Assembly: GCF_001306455.1 (NCBI RefSeq)
Contig: NZ_LGTQ01000012.1
Coordinates: forward strand, 62,001 to 126,000
Direction: 5' to 3'
Source of the DNA: Jiulongibacter sediminis
Lineage (GTDB): Bacteria > Bacteroidota > Bacteroidia > Cytophagales > Spirosomataceae
Length of the DNA stretch: 64,000 nucleotides
Shown here in pieces: positions 42,327 through 52,053 of the stretch; position 1 is the stretch's first letter; each line of letters opens with the position of its first letter. Below the pieces are notes generated by a model. That model made no database searches, had not been told where the DNA came from, and saw only the letters and a list, made by a program, of their open reading frames with translations. Position numbers and translations under genes: made by a program.

Positions 42327-45092
42327 ATGTTGCAAAAGTTTACTTTTTTGCGAGCAGGTTTGCTGGCAGTAGCTGTTCTATGCCTTTCTGTGGCGGCGAT
42401 AGCTCAAAACACAATTAGCGGTACCGTTATGGACGGTACAAATGACGAAGCACTTATCGGTGCATCGGTTTCTGTGAAAGGTACTACCATTGGTACTACT
42501 ACAGATGTGGAAGGTAAATACACTTTAAACAATGTACCTTCAGGTGATCAGCTATTGATCATCTCTTTCATTGGTTTTGTTGAGCAGGAGATTGCTTTCA
42601 ATGCTTCTACTCAAAAAGTAATCAACGCTACTCTTCTGGAAGACAATAATGTTCTTTCTGAAATCGTGGTTACTTCTGGCGTTATTGACATTGCCAAGGT
42701 TAGAGAAACTCCGGTTGCTGTTTCTACTATCACCTCTGAAGAGATTGCCCTTAAAGTGGGTAACCTTGAATTCCCTGAAGTGATGAACAGAACCCCTGGT
42801 GTTTACGCTACAAAACAAAGTGGTGGCTACGGTGATTCAAGAATCAGCCTTCGTGGTTTTGATCAGAGAAACACCTCTTTCCTTATCAACGGTCAGCCGG
42901 TTAATGATATGGAAAACGGGTGGGTTTACTGGTCTAACTGGCAGGGTCTTACTGATGTAGCTTCCGCTATTCAGATTCAGAGAGGTCTTGGAGCTTCAAG
43001 ACTTGCTGTACCTTCAGTTGGTGGTACTGTTTCAATTTTTACCAAAGCTGCCGAATTGAAAAAAGGCGGTTCTGTTTCTCAGTCTGTTGGTAACAATGGA
43101 TATCTGAAAACAACTGCTGCCTATAACTCAGGCAGAAATACCAGTGGCTGGGCTACTTCATTCCTTGTTTCAAGATGGAGCGGTGACGGTTATGCTTACG
43201 GTACTGCAGGTGAAGGCTGGAACTATTTCGCAGCTGTTGGTTACAGACCAGTTGGTTCTAACCACTCTCTTAACCTTTCAGTTCTTGGAGCTGGTCAGTG
43301 GCACCACCAAAGAAGCTCATGGGTTTCTATTAGAGATTACCAGAACTTTGGAGATAACAGCGGAAAAGACGGTATTGACAGAAGATGGAATACTGATGCA
43401 GGTTTCCTTGATGGCGAAGAGTTTAACATGAGAAGAAACTTCTACAATAAGCCACTTGCAACCTTTAACTGGGACTGGGATATCAACTCTAACCTGATGT
43501 TGAACACTTCACTTTACGCCTCAGCCGGTCGTGGTGGTGGAACAGGCCCTCGTGGTAGCAACTTCAGAAATGCTGATCTTGATATGTATCCGTTTAATAT
43601 TGACCTCACTACGCACTATAACGAAAACGGAAGAGGTACTCGTGATGCTGATGGTTTTGTAGACTTTAACAAAGTAATTTCTGTTAACAGAGCAAATGCC
43701 CAGCCGTACTCAGGAGCTATCAGCTCTTATGAAGGTCAATTGATTGGTTCTAACGGTTTCAGAAATGATGGAGTTAGCAGAGAGGTATTGGTACGCAGAT
43801 CATCTATGAACTCTCACGACTGGATCGGTGCTATCTCAAACCTTGAAGGTAATTTCAATAACATCACAGCCTCAATTGGTGTAGACCTTAGAAGCTACAA
43901 AGGTTACCACTACAGAGTATTGGAGAACCTTATGGGTCTTGATGGTTACTATTCTACTGGTAACAGAAACTCGGCCGGACAAATTATTAATACTTTGACT
44001 GAAGCCACTCCGTTTGGTAGTACTGGTATCAAAGGACCAAAGATTGACTACTATAACGTAGGTATAGTAGGATGGCAAGGTCTAAACGGTATGCTAGAGT
44101 ATGCTAATACTCGTTTAACAGCCGTAGTTCAGGCTGGTGCATCTAATCAGTCTTTCCAAAGAGAAGATCTTTTTGATCAGCCGGCTCTTCCTCTTTCAGA
44201 GAAGAAGAATGTAGGTGGTGGATATGTAAAAGGTGGTGCTAACTTTAACATCTCTGACAAATCAAACGTATTTTTCAATACTGGTTTTATTTCAAGACAA
44301 CCTCAGTTTGACGCTGTGTTCCCTAACTTCGCTAACATCGTAAACGAAGACCTTCAGAATGAGAAGATTACCTCTATTGAATTAGGTTATGGTTTCATCG
44401 GAAAAAATCTGACGTTGAACGTTAATGCTTACTCTACAAACTGGGGTAACAGATTCATCACTCGTTCTCTCTTCAATTCTCAAGGTGATCAGGGTACTGC
44501 TCAGTTCCGTAACATTGATGTAAATCATAAAGGAATCGAGATTGAGGCGAACTATAAGCCAACTGATAAGTTGAGAATTCAGGCTATGGCCTCTTTAGGT
44601 GACTGGAGATACACTAAAGATTTCGAGGCTCAGATTTTTGATGCCAATCAGCAGCCAATCGGTACAGGTACTCTTTATCTTAAAGATGCTAAAGTTGGTG
44701 ACGCCGCTCAAACGACAGGGGCAATCAACATTGATTACCAAGTTGCCAAGCCATTTAGCCTTGACCTTGGATACCGTTTCGTAGATGGGCTTTATGCTGA
44801 TTACTCAATTGCTGATTCTCAGTTTGCTTCTCCAGATAACGATGGTGCCCTTAAGCTTCCTTCTTACTCTTTGGTTGACCTTGGAGCGACTGCAAGATTC
44901 AAAATCTTTGGTACTGACGGAACACTCAGAGTTAACGTGAACAACTTGTTTGACACCGTTTATATCTCTGAGTCTGAGACTAACATTCAGGCTGAGTCTG
45001 GTTCACAAACCTGGAACGGCGTTGACGTTCGTAACTCAGTATGGTTCGGTTTTGGAAGAACCTGGAATACTTCATTGAGATTGAGATTCTAA
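42327..45092 (+). CDS. TonB-dependent receptor with carboxypeptidase-like N-terminal domain
   Basis: From the ATG at 42327 the protein has 921 residues with a signal peptide ending at AIAQ, a carboxypeptidase-regulatory-like domain (about 28-100), a plug domain (about 110-235) and a large barrel ending in LRLRF, with terminal Phe. No STN domain is seen. The substrate is unknown; no SusD partner lies next to it, so a polysaccharide role is unlikely. Codon use is strongly biased (GGT, AAC, TCT, GTT) compared with the other receptor genes in the window, which suggests high expression. The ORF also opens at 42291, but the ATG at 42327 gives a normal signal peptide. Confidence 0.88.
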   Translation: MLQKFTFLRAGLLAVAVLCLSVAAIAQNTISGTVMDGTNDEALIGASVSVKGTTIGTTTDVEGKYTLNNVPSGDQLLIISFIGFVEQEIAFNASTQKVINATLLEDNNVLSEIVVTSGVIDIAKVRETPVAVSTITSEEIALKVGNLEFPEVMNRTPGVYATKQSGGYGDSRISLRGFDQRNTSFLINGQPVNDMENGWVYWSNWQGLTDVASAIQIQRGLGASRLAVPSVGGTVSIFTKAAELKKGGSVSQSVGNNGYLKTTAAYNSGRNTSGWATSFLVSRWSGDGYAYGTAGEGWNYFAAVGYRPVGSNHSLNLSVLGAGQWHHQRSSWVSIRDYQNFGDNSGKDGIDRRWNTDAGFLDGEEFNMRRNFYNKPLATFNWDWDINSNLMLNTSLYASAGRGGGTGPRGSNFRNADLDMYPFNIDLTTHYNENGRGTRDADGFVDFNKVISVNRANAQPYSGAISSYEGQLIGSNGFRNDGVSREVLVRRSSMNSHDWIGAISNLEGNFNNITASIGVDLRSYKGYHYRVLENLMGLDGYYSTGNRNSAGQIINTLTEATPFGSTGIKGPKIDYYNVGIVGWQGLNGMLEYANTRLTAVVQAGASNQSFQREDLFDQPALPLSEKKNVGGGYVKGGANFNISDKSNVFFNTGFISRQPQFDAVFPNFANIVNEDLQNEKITSIELGYGFIGKNLTLNVNAYSTNWGNRFITRSLFNSQGDQGTAQFRNIDVNHKGIEIEANYKPTDKLRIQAMASLGDWRYTKDFEAQIFDANQQPIGTGTLYLKDAKVGDAAQTTGAINIDYQVAKPFSLDLGYRFVDGLYADYSIADSQFASPDNDGALKLPSYSLVDLGATARFKIFGTDGTLRVNVNNLFDTVYISESETNIQAESGSQTWNGVDVRNSVWFGFGRTWNTSLRLRF

Positions 45093-45114
45093 TCTTAGAT
45101 TAATATCTTATCTA

Positions 45115-45148
45115 AAAACGGGTGGCTTTGAGTCACCCGTTTTTTTTG
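45115..45148 (+). terminator. Rho-independent terminator after TonB receptor gene
   Basis: ACGGGTG (45118-45124) pairs with CACCCGT (45134-45140) around a 9-base loop, and eight Ts follow. It lies 26 bases after the stop codon. Confidence 0.85.
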
Positions 45149-45322
45149 TGTCATACTTGAACTTTTCGGGCTTGAGAAGCATAGAAGGCTCCTTTCTGTT
45201 TGAGCTGGTACTCAAAGAAAATAGTTGCTAAATTTATTATCAACAATCAGCCAATATTTTAAGCATCTTTGAAGTGTCGAACGACAACAAATTGATTATC
45301 TGATATTTAAACCAATGCAATT

Positions 45323-45487
45323 ATGTTAGCTGTAAAAAACAACAATCCCGAGAGAGTCTTTGTACCTATCATTCCCTTGAGAAAGCGTGGCTCTGAAAAC
45401 TCATTTGAGAAAACCAGTACCATCACAAAAATGGCTTCAAAAAACCCTGATTTACTGAAATTGATTTCGGCTTTTGAGTTAAAGTAA
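45323..45487 (+). CDS. Possible 54-residue small protein
   Basis: An ATG-started frame encodes 54 residues with several basic residues and a hydrophobic VFVPIIPLR stretch. The frame ends with TAA 22 bases before the remnant VOC gene. It has no obvious Shine-Dalgarno, and nothing in the sequence decides whether it is translated. A competing 65-codon frame on the opposite strand overlaps it and looks like a shadow. It may be a small hypothetical protein or a chance frame. Confidence 0.3.
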   Translation: MLAVKNNNPERVFVPIIPLRKRGSENSFEKTSTITKMASKNPDLLKLISAFELK

Positions 45488-45509
45488 CTCAACTTTACAC
45501 CCACTTAAG

Positions 45510-45904
45510 ATGGAGTTTAAATACGCTATTCTGTATGTGGAAAAGGTAAAAGAAACGCTTGCCTTTTATCAAAAAGCGTTCGGCTTTGATATCAAATTCA
45601 TCCCACCTGAAGAAGACCTATGGAGAGCTGACTACCGGCAATACGACTATTCCTTTTGCATCTTTTGAGCTGGGAAATTCAAATCTTAAGAGACGGTTAT
45701 CTGGCGTCAGATAGATCAGGAAGGTCCTTCGGAATAGAATTGGCATTTATTACTTCTGATATTCAGCAAGACTTTAAAAAGCTATTGAAGGCCGGTGCGG
45801 AAATATTGTAACCTTTAAAGGTAAAGACATGGGGTCAGCACGTAGGTTATTTGATAGACTTGAGTGGTTACTTGAAAGAGTTGGCAACTCCAGTAGCCAA
45901 ATAA
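45510..45904 (+). pseudogene. Decayed VOC/glyoxalase family gene
   Basis: Pieces of a glyoxalase-type protein can be read across three frames: an N-terminal segment MEFKYAILYVEKVKETLAFY in frame one, then TTGNTTIPFASFELG after one frameshift, GIELAFITSDIQQDFKKLLKAG after a further shift, and HVGYLIDLSGYLKELATPVAK at the end after an in-frame stop. Intact family members are about 130 residues, matching this total length. The repeated frame changes and the stop show it no longer makes a full protein, unless the window contains sequencing errors. Confidence 0.75.
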
Positions 45905-45933
45905 AAAAACAGGCCACTCTATTGAGCAGCCTG
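45903..45933 (-). terminator. Rho-independent terminator after second TonB receptor gene
   Basis: On the minus strand CAGGCTGCTC pairs with GAGTGGCCTG (10 bp, with two G-U pairs) around a 4-base AATA loop, followed by seven Ts. It lies about 30 bases past the stop of the receptor gene. Confidence 0.75.
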
Positions 45934-45961
45934 ATTTCGGATCAATATATTTTGACTTGAT

Positions 45962-48457
45962 TTATCTCATCATTTCCTGGCCATTGCCACCGTCATCATC
46001 CATGGCGTCACTATCATTATTACCACCACGACGTCTGTTAAACAAGCCTCTGCCATCATTTTCCATTTTACCAAAACGGTATTGGAAATCAACACGAATA
46101 CTTCTTCTAAACATACTTCTGGTGTTTGCCGAGATGAAATAATTATTGGCATCTGTCACATTCTCAAGTGTTGACTTGAAATCAATTGACCTTACAAAAG
46201 GATTTTCAAGCCCAAGCCCAAAACTTCCACGTTTGTCATTTATATCTTTCTTGAAAGTCAAACCATGGAAATAAAACCCATTTCTGGTCCCCTGCAACTG
46301 AACCCGAGGTGAGCGATAAAAACCAAAGACTGCTACGGCAAAACCTTTCGGTAGAGAGTACTGCGAATTCAGGTTTAAACCCACGTTCCATCCTTGATTC
46401 GAAATGGTTCGGTTATCCATGTAGGTATAATTCGGGCTTACACCACCACCAATTCTCCAATCTTTATTCGGATTCACATTGAAAGAAAGATCAGCTCCAA
46501 ATCTTTTGTTTACACCAATATTGGCAAACGTGGTCTGTGTAATATCAATTCCGTCTTCACGAACTACTTCACTCACACTCGTGATACTGTTATCCTCGAT
46601 TCTGGAATAGATCGAGAAGTTTATAGAGTTTCTTCCAAAATATGTACTTGTTGAGAGTTCAAGCATATCCACAAGCTCAGGAGCCAATGTCGGTTGACCG
46701 AACGAAATACTATTTTGATTTGAATAGTCAACGTAAGGATTCAGGAATCTGATGGAAGGACGTTGAATTCGCTGTGTATAGCTAGCTCTTACAGACCCAC
46801 CTTTCTCAAAACGTTTTGATAAATTAATACTTGGCAACCAATTATCGTAATCTGGAATCTCCACATCTGCACGCTCCTTAAATTGGGCCGTAATCATAGT
46901 CCTTTCGTAACGAACACCAGCCTGAACACCCCACTTATTGGGCAATTCAAGAGTAAACGACGAGTACCCGGCCGCTACATTCTGATCATAATCCAAAAAA
47001 TTAGAGCGAAGGCTATTTAAGGCGTATGCGGCATTCTCTAAACTGTAGCTGTAAAAGTTACCATCCGAGGTTGCACCACGAAAGACTCCTTTGCCTCCCA
47101 TCTCCCACTTAATTTTTTCACCAAGTGGCTGCACATAATCCAGGCTAAAATTAAGCTCCTGATCTATTCCTACATTATCGCTGCTGTCAGCCGGCAATCC
47201 GTTCTGAAGAGCAGTAAAATCCTCATTCCTATTGGATTTAGAAAACTGTGCCAGTATACTAAGTTCCTGAATAGGGTTTGCGTATCTCTTATTGAACGTA
47301 AAATCAAGGTCAGCAGAATTGCTAATATTTGATTGATCAATAAAACGGGTGTTCTCAAAAATAAGAGCATTATTACCATCCACAAGACGTGTTAGCTGAT
47401 CGCCCTCACTTCCATTTATTCTTGCTCTTCCAGAGTATGAAATGCTGAAATTCGTTTTCTTATCAAAATCATATGTAAATGTTCCACGATAGCGACCTCC
47501 ACCCCACTGACCTCGGTTATTATCTTCCTGAGTAAGATACGTAGCTTCACCATTGATTACAGATTCACGCGTGTTCAAGCCCTCTGTTCTGAAGTTGTAT
47601 GACATTCTGCCACCTCCATTGATGGCAATACCCCATTTTTTATCCTTCAAGTTCAAACTTCCATTAAGATTTGATCCCTGAACACCTACACCCGTAGAGA
47701 TCATACCCGTAACACCAGCCAGGGTATTTTTCTTAAGATTGATATTAATGATTCCAGCAGTGCCTTCACCATCGTACTTTGCACTCGGTGACGTGATCAC
47801 CTCAACTGACTTAATCTGATCTGATGGAATTTGTTTCAGAGCTTCTCCTACGGAACTTGCGAAAATCGTTGACGGTTTATTGTCTATTAATACTCTGACA
47901 TTTGAGCTACCACGCAGCTCAACCTCTCCATCAAGATCAACACTCAACATCGGCACCTTTCTAAGAACCTCCTCGGCCGTACCACCCCTGTTAGTGATAT
48001 CTTTATCAGCATTATACACCAGACGGTCAATTTTATCCTCCACCAGAGCGGCCTGACCAGTTACGGTAACCTCGTTCAACTGAATATTATCACTAAGGAT
48101 AAAAACGTTTCCTAAATCAACTTTAGCATCATTATTAGGCACTACAATATTCTCAACAGATTGTGGCGAATAACCGATGTAGGAAATCAGTAATTTATAA
48201 GTACCCGCCTTTACTCCTTCAAATTTGAAGGAGCCTTTTATATCAGTTAAAGTACCATCAATAGCTTTAGTGGCATCCCACAACGCAACCGCTGCAAACT
48301 CAACACCCTGTGAGGATGTACTGTCAATCACGGTACCCGAAATGGAGGCATTGGCAATTACCGCAGCTCCGGGACCTCTTCTCCCCTGCTGAGCTAACAC
48401 ACTTTGAGAAAAAGTGAGGGCCAGCAAGACCAATGTCATTCGTAAATAATTTTTCAT
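45962..48457 (-). CDS. Outer-membrane TonB-dependent receptor with acidic tail
   Basis: The 831-residue protein has a signal peptide (ending VLAQ), a carboxypeptidase-regulatory-like domain (about 35-115), a plug (about 125-230: KVPMLSVDLDGEVELRGSSN) and a barrel of the outer-membrane-beta-barrel family. The C-terminus is unusual: after the last strand it continues with a basic NRRRGG stretch and an Asn/Asp-rich tail with MMR at the end. This tail could bind metal or mask the barrel terminus. The substrate is unknown; the type lacks SusD partners. Two TTAAAxTAGATAA copies lie in its upstream region. Confidence 0.85.
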   Translation of the reverse strand: MKNYLRMTLVLLALTFSQSVLAQQGRRGPGAAVIANASISGTVIDSTSSQGVEFAAVALWDATKAIDGTLTDIKGSFKFEGVKAGTYKLLISYIGYSPQSVENIVVPNNDAKVDLGNVFILSDNIQLNEVTVTGQAALVEDKIDRLVYNADKDITNRGGTAEEVLRKVPMLSVDLDGEVELRGSSNVRVLIDNKPSTIFASSVGEALKQIPSDQIKSVEVITSPSAKYDGEGTAGIININLKKNTLAGVTGMISTGVGVQGSNLNGSLNLKDKKWGIAINGGGRMSYNFRTEGLNTRESVINGEATYLTQEDNNRGQWGGGRYRGTFTYDFDKKTNFSISYSGRARINGSEGDQLTRLVDGNNALIFENTRFIDQSNISNSADLDFTFNKRYANPIQELSILAQFSKSNRNEDFTALQNGLPADSSDNVGIDQELNFSLDYVQPLGEKIKWEMGGKGVFRGATSDGNFYSYSLENAAYALNSLRSNFLDYDQNVAAGYSSFTLELPNKWGVQAGVRYERTMITAQFKERADVEIPDYDNWLPSINLSKRFEKGGSVRASYTQRIQRPSIRFLNPYVDYSNQNSISFGQPTLAPELVDMLELSTSTYFGRNSINFSIYSRIEDNSITSVSEVVREDGIDITQTTFANIGVNKRFGADLSFNVNPNKDWRIGGGVSPNYTYMDNRTISNQGWNVGLNLNSQYSLPKGFAVAVFGFYRSPRVQLQGTRNGFYFHGLTFKKDINDKRGSFGLGLENPFVRSIDFKSTLENVTDANNYFISANTRSMFRRSIRVDFQYRFGKMENDGRGLFNRRRGGNNDSDAMDDDGGNGQEMMR

Positions 48458-48572
48458 GTTCGTGTCAGTAATAATTCAATTTTTAGAAATGGACTTTTCA
48501 GAAAGCTTTTGTCTTTACAAAGAAAGACACGCAAACGACCTAAAAGATTGTGCTAGAGCTGCTTTTATCATT

Positions 48573-48677
48573 TTAAAGTAGATAAATCCATACAGTCTGT
48601 CGATTTAAAAAGCGAATCGTCGACAAAACAGAATTCTTTGAAAAGTTCAATAATTGCTCTACCTTAAAATAGATAAT
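48573..48677. repeat. Two copies of TTAAAxTAGATAA in the divergent spacer
   Basis: TTAAAGTAGATAAAT at 48573-48587 and TTAAAATAGATAAT at 48664-48677 are spaced 91 bases apart in the same orientation, between the TonB receptor and prfC. They may be binding sites for a response regulator. The rest of the 380-base gap (48458-48838) shows only a TGTCGA/TCGACA inverted repeat (48598-48603 and 48620-48625) and no gene. Confidence 0.3.
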
Positions 48678-48800
48678 TTCTTCTGAATTTTATCCCAAAT
48701 CGACTGATCTCAACATATTCTCGACGGATAAGACGATCCCCATTATAAGTGACTTGACCTTTCGTTTGTTTGACAGCTTTCATCAGCCATAGATTTCTTG

Positions 48801-48808
48801 TAGTTTTG
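48801..48808 (+). promoter_or_regulatory. -7 promoter box of prfC
   Basis: TAGTTTTG fits TAnnTTTG, 30 bases upstream of the ATG at 48839. It lies within the longer frame that opens at 48770, which supports the later start. Confidence 0.45.
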
Positions 48809-48838
48809 CAGCCCCTTTTATGGGATAAAGTTTACACT

Positions 48839-50431
48839 ATGAGTTTTCAATCTGAACTGAAGCGAAGACGAACCTTCGCCATTATTGCTCACCCCGATGC
48901 GGGTAAAACCACATTGACCGAAAAGCTGTTGCTTTTTGGAGGAGCCATTCAGACGGCCGGTGCCGTGAAGTCAAACAAGATTAAGAAATCAACAACTTCT
49001 GACTTCATGGAAATTGAGAAGCAGAGAGGTATCTCAGTGGCCACCTCCGTAATGACTTTTGAGTATAATAATCTTAAGATCAACATTCTCGACACACCGG
49101 GTCATAAAGATTTTGCTGAAGATACCTATCGTACTCTTACGGCTGTTGATAGTGTAATTCTGGTTATCGACTGTGTAAAAGGTGTGGAGGAGCAAACCGA
49201 AAAGCTTATGGAGGTTTGCCGCATGAGAGATACTCCCGTGATCATTTTTGTTAATAAAATGGATCGCGAAGGAAAAGCACCTTTCGACTTATTGGACGAA
49301 CTGGAGCAGAAACTAAACATTGGTGTAAGACCTATCACCTGGCCCGTCAATGGTGGACGCGACTTCAAGGGTGTATATCACCTACTAGAAAAGAAAATGA
49401 ATTTTTTCGCGGTCAACAAAACGAAGCTTGAGGAAGACATTTTTGAGTATGATATTGATTCGGAGGAACTGAGGTCAAAAATTGGCAACAAAGACGCTGA
49501 ACAGTTACAGGAAGATGTTGAGTTGATTGAAGGTGTTTATGAAGAGTTTGATAACAAAACATACCTCAGAGGAGAAATTGCTCCGGTTTTCTTTGGGAGT
49601 GCGGTTAGTAATTTTGGGGTAATGGAACTTCTTAATACCTTTTGTGACGTTTCTCCATTACCTATTTCACGAGAAACGAATGTCAGGGTAGTAGAACCTA
49701 CAGAGCCAAAATTCTCCGGCTTTGTTTTTAAGATTCATGCAAATATTGATCCTCGTCACCGAGATAGAATCGCTTTTCTGAGGGTTTGTAGTGGCACTTT
49801 TGAACGATCAAAATTCTACGAACATGTAAGACTTGACAAAAAACTGCGTTTCTCAAACCCATATATGTTTATGGCTGACAGCAAAAATGTTGTAGAAGAG
49901 GCCTACCCTGGTGATGTGGTTGGTTTATATGATACCGGAAATTTCAAGATCGGGGATACATTAACTGAAGGGGAAGAACTTCAGTTTACAGGAATCCCGA
50001 GCTTTTCACCAGAGCTTTTCCGTGAGGTTATCAATGCTGACCCTATGAAAACCAAGCAACTGGAAAAAGGAGTGCAGCAGTTATCAGAAGAAGGTGTAGC
50101 TCAGCTATTTACTATGCAACCAGGAAACCGTAAGATTATAGGTACAGTGGGTGAGCTTCAGTTTGAAGTTATTCAGCACAGGCTACTTCATGAATATGGT
50201 GCCAAATGCCGTTTTGAAGCAAAACCTTATTCTAAAGCCTGCTGGCTCACGAGCGAAAACCCAGAAGCCCTTGCAGAGTTCATTCGTCTGAAAAATAACT
50301 TCATCGCTTATGATAAAGACGAAAATCCGGTGTTTCTCGCCGAAACGGACTGGATTCTAAGAATGAATAAGGAAAACAACCCTGAAATTACATTCCACAC
50401 TACCTCTGAGTTTAAGGTAAAGGAAGATTAA
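48839..50431 (+). CDS. prfC: Peptide chain release factor 3
   Basis: The 530-residue GTPase recycles RF1/RF2 from the ribosome. G-motifs are visible: [15 protein letters not shown] (G1), RGISVATSV (G2), [16 protein letters not shown] (G3), NKMDREG (G4), and GSAVSNFGV (G5). The family C-terminal domain, with [15 protein letters not shown], follows. I use the ATG at 48839 ([11 protein letters not shown]), 23 codons after the first possible ATG, since it matches the family start and follows the -7 box. The 3' end overlaps the convergent hypothetical gene by 4 bases. Confidence 0.94.
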   Translation: MSFQSELKRRRTFAIIAHPDAGKTTLTEKLLLFGGAIQTAGAVKSNKIKKSTTSDFMEIEKQRGISVATSVMTFEYNNLKINILDTPGHKDFAEDTYRTLTAVDSVILVIDCVKGVEEQTEKLMEVCRMRDTPVIIFVNKMDREGKAPFDLLDELEQKLNIGVRPITWPVNGGRDFKGVYHLLEKKMNFFAVNKTKLEEDIFEYDIDSEELRSKIGNKDAEQLQEDVELIEGVYEEFDNKTYLRGEIAPVFFGSAVSNFGVMELLNTFCDVSPLPISRETNVRVVEPTEPKFSGFVFKIHANIDPRHRDRIAFLRVCSGTFERSKFYEHVRLDKKLRFSNPYMFMADSKNVVEEAYPGDVVGLYDTGNFKIGDTLTEGEELQFTGIPSFSPELFREVINADPMKTKQLEKGVQQLSEEGVAQLFTMQPGNRKIIGTVGELQFEVIQHRLLHEYGAKCRFEAKPYSKACWLTSENPEALAEFIRLKNNFIAYDKDENPVFLAETDWILRMNKENNPEITFHTTSEFKVKED

Positions 50432-50832
50432 TCTTCCGGATAAGGCACGTATACAAAACTGACGAACTTGCCATCCATTACGAAAAGGCAGCAGTACTCT
50501 TCGGGGTCTTTGTAATTCTCTTTAAAAAGAGCTTCAGATTCAGACCCGATGAGCTCTCTCTGAAGAAACTCTTCGAGCATGGAAGCTTTGTATTCGTATC
50601 GGGTTTTAAAATCATCCTTGAAGAAAAGTGTATTTCCCAAGGGCACCTCATCCACAGCCGCCACAAATACAGGAAATTGACTGAAACCCCTGCTTTTAAT
50701 TTGATACGAGGCTTCTTTCAGATTATCACAGACTTTCAGAAAGTCTTCAGTGATCACCCCCATTTTCTTCTGATCTAACTCCGGTGAGTTAGCGTCATCA
50801 AGAATTGTATTTTCGTTCGAATGATTAATCAT
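50428..50832 (-). CDS. Hypothetical protein, 134 residues
   Basis: A soluble, mixed alpha/beta-looking protein without signal or membrane segments. It contains [19 protein letters not shown] and a C-terminal [21 protein letters not shown] stretch with a pair of cysteines. I do not recognise a family. It follows alanine dehydrogenase after 12 bases on the same strand, so it may share a transcript with tsaE and ald. The stop overlaps prfC by 4 bases on the opposite strand. Confidence 0.65.
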   Translation of the reverse strand: MINHSNENTILDDANSPELDQKKMGVITEDFLKVCDNLKEASYQIKSRGFSQFPVFVAAVDEVPLGNTLFFKDDFKTRYEYKASMLEEFLQRELIGSESEALFKENYKDPEEYCCLFVMDGKFVSFVYVPYPED

Positions 50833-50844
50833 AATTTCATCATT

Positions 50845-52053
50845 TTAAATTCGGGCGGCCAACAGCAGCCTCAAATCTCTGAATCTCAAATCAAACTTCT
50901 TTGAGATATATTGATGGGTAATATTCCCTTTGAAAGAATAAACGGCTTTAAGAAACCATTGGTTCGTCAAAATCATTTCATCCACGCCGCCAATATTGCC
51001 CATTTTTATCAACAAAGGCGTGAAAATATTGCTCAAACTATAACTGGCCGTATTACTCACCCTTGAGGCAATATTGGGCACAGCATAATGGATCACACCA
51101 TGCTTTTTAAAGACAGGGTCCTTGTGGTTCGTTAGTTCACTGGTTTCTATACACCCGCCTTGATCTATCGCCACATCCACGATCACGGCATTATCTTTCA
51201 TCTCCTTTACCATCTCTTCAGTGACCACCATAGGGGTAAACCCTTTTTCCGATCGTAAAGCGGCTACCACCACATCGGCCTCTTTGAGAGCCTTAGGTAA
51301 ATTTTGAGAATCTATAATGGAAGTATAAAAACTTCTTCCTAAAGCATACCTTAAACGCTGCAGCCGATAAAGGTGTAAGTCAAAAACCTTAATCTCGGCA
51401 CCGAGCCCCAAAGCAGTTCTTGCCGCAAACTCCGCAACAGTTCCGGCTCCCAAAATAACAACAGATGTTGGCGGTACACCATCAATACCACCGAGTAGGG
51501 TCGATTGCCCCCGGCTCAAAAACTCGGAAGCAATCATGATGGAAGAGCTACCTGCAATTTCACTCATGGCTCTTACTACTGAGTAATTACCCGCTTTATC
51601 CTGAACAGATTCAAAAGCCAGAGCTGTGATACGTTTCCGAACCAGATTTTCAAAATAACCTTTATCACGTCCTCTGAATTGCAAGGCAGAAATCAAAGTG
51701 GATCCTGGTTTCATGAGCTCAATTTCACCCTCGGTTGGCGGGTCAATTTTGAGAACAATGTCGGCTTTCAAAGCCTCATCAGGCGAATAAATAATTTTGG
51801 CCCCTGCCTTTTGATACTCAGCATCGGTAAAATTAGCACCGGCTCCGGCACCTTTTTCTACGATTAATTCATGACCGTTTTTGACCAAAACAGAAACAGC
51901 ATCAGGTGTAAGTACAATTCTCTTTTCAAGCTCTGATTGTTCCTTTGGCAAGCCAATAACCAATTGTTTTGACTCTTTTGAGACCATGGAAGGCTGCTCT
52001 TGGGGCTCCAGAACTGATTGATATTTTCCCGCTTTTGAGATACTCTCACCCAT
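50845..52053 (-). CDS. ald: Alanine dehydrogenase (AlaDH/PNT family)
   Basis: The 402-residue protein shows the NAD(P)-transhydrogenase-alpha/alanine dehydrogenase pattern: GLPKEQSELEKRIVLTPDAV at the start of the first domain, ALAFESVQ and AMSEIAGSSS in the middle, and the Rossmann motif VVILGAGTVAEFAARTALGLG (residues near 196-216) for NAD binding. It probably interconverts L-alanine and pyruvate with NAD. Compared with other AlaDHs there is a 22-residue N-terminal extension; a second start at MVSKESKQ is possible. It overlaps tsaE by one base (TAATG). Confidence 0.83.
   Translation of the reverse strand: MGESISKAGKYQSVLEPQEQPSMVSKESKQLVIGLPKEQSELEKRIVLTPDAVSVLVKNGHELIVEKGAGAGANFTDAEYQKAGAKIIYSPDEALKADIVLKIDPPTEGEIELMKPGSTLISALQFRGRDKGYFENLVRKRITALAFESVQDKAGNYSVVRAMSEIAGSSSIMIASEFLSRGQSTLLGGIDGVPPTSVVILGAGTVAEFAARTALGLGAEIKVFDLHLYRLQRLRYALGRSFYTSIIDSQNLPKALKEADVVVAALRSEKGFTPMVVTEEMVKEMKDNAVIVDVAIDQGGCIETSELTNHKDPVFKKHGVIHYAVPNIASRVSNTASYSLSNIFTPLLIKMGNIGGVDEMILTNQWFLKAVYSFKGNITHQYISKKFDLRFRDLRLLLAARI

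Noticed and set aside
42327-45092. SusC-type polysaccharide receptor
   Set aside because: No SusD-like gene follows, and the protein ends in a terminator region; a generic TonB receptor is the safer call.
45307-45504. 65-codon minus-strand frame
   Set aside because: It is antisense to the 54-codon frame and to the gap, and its product shows no domain; treated as a shadow.
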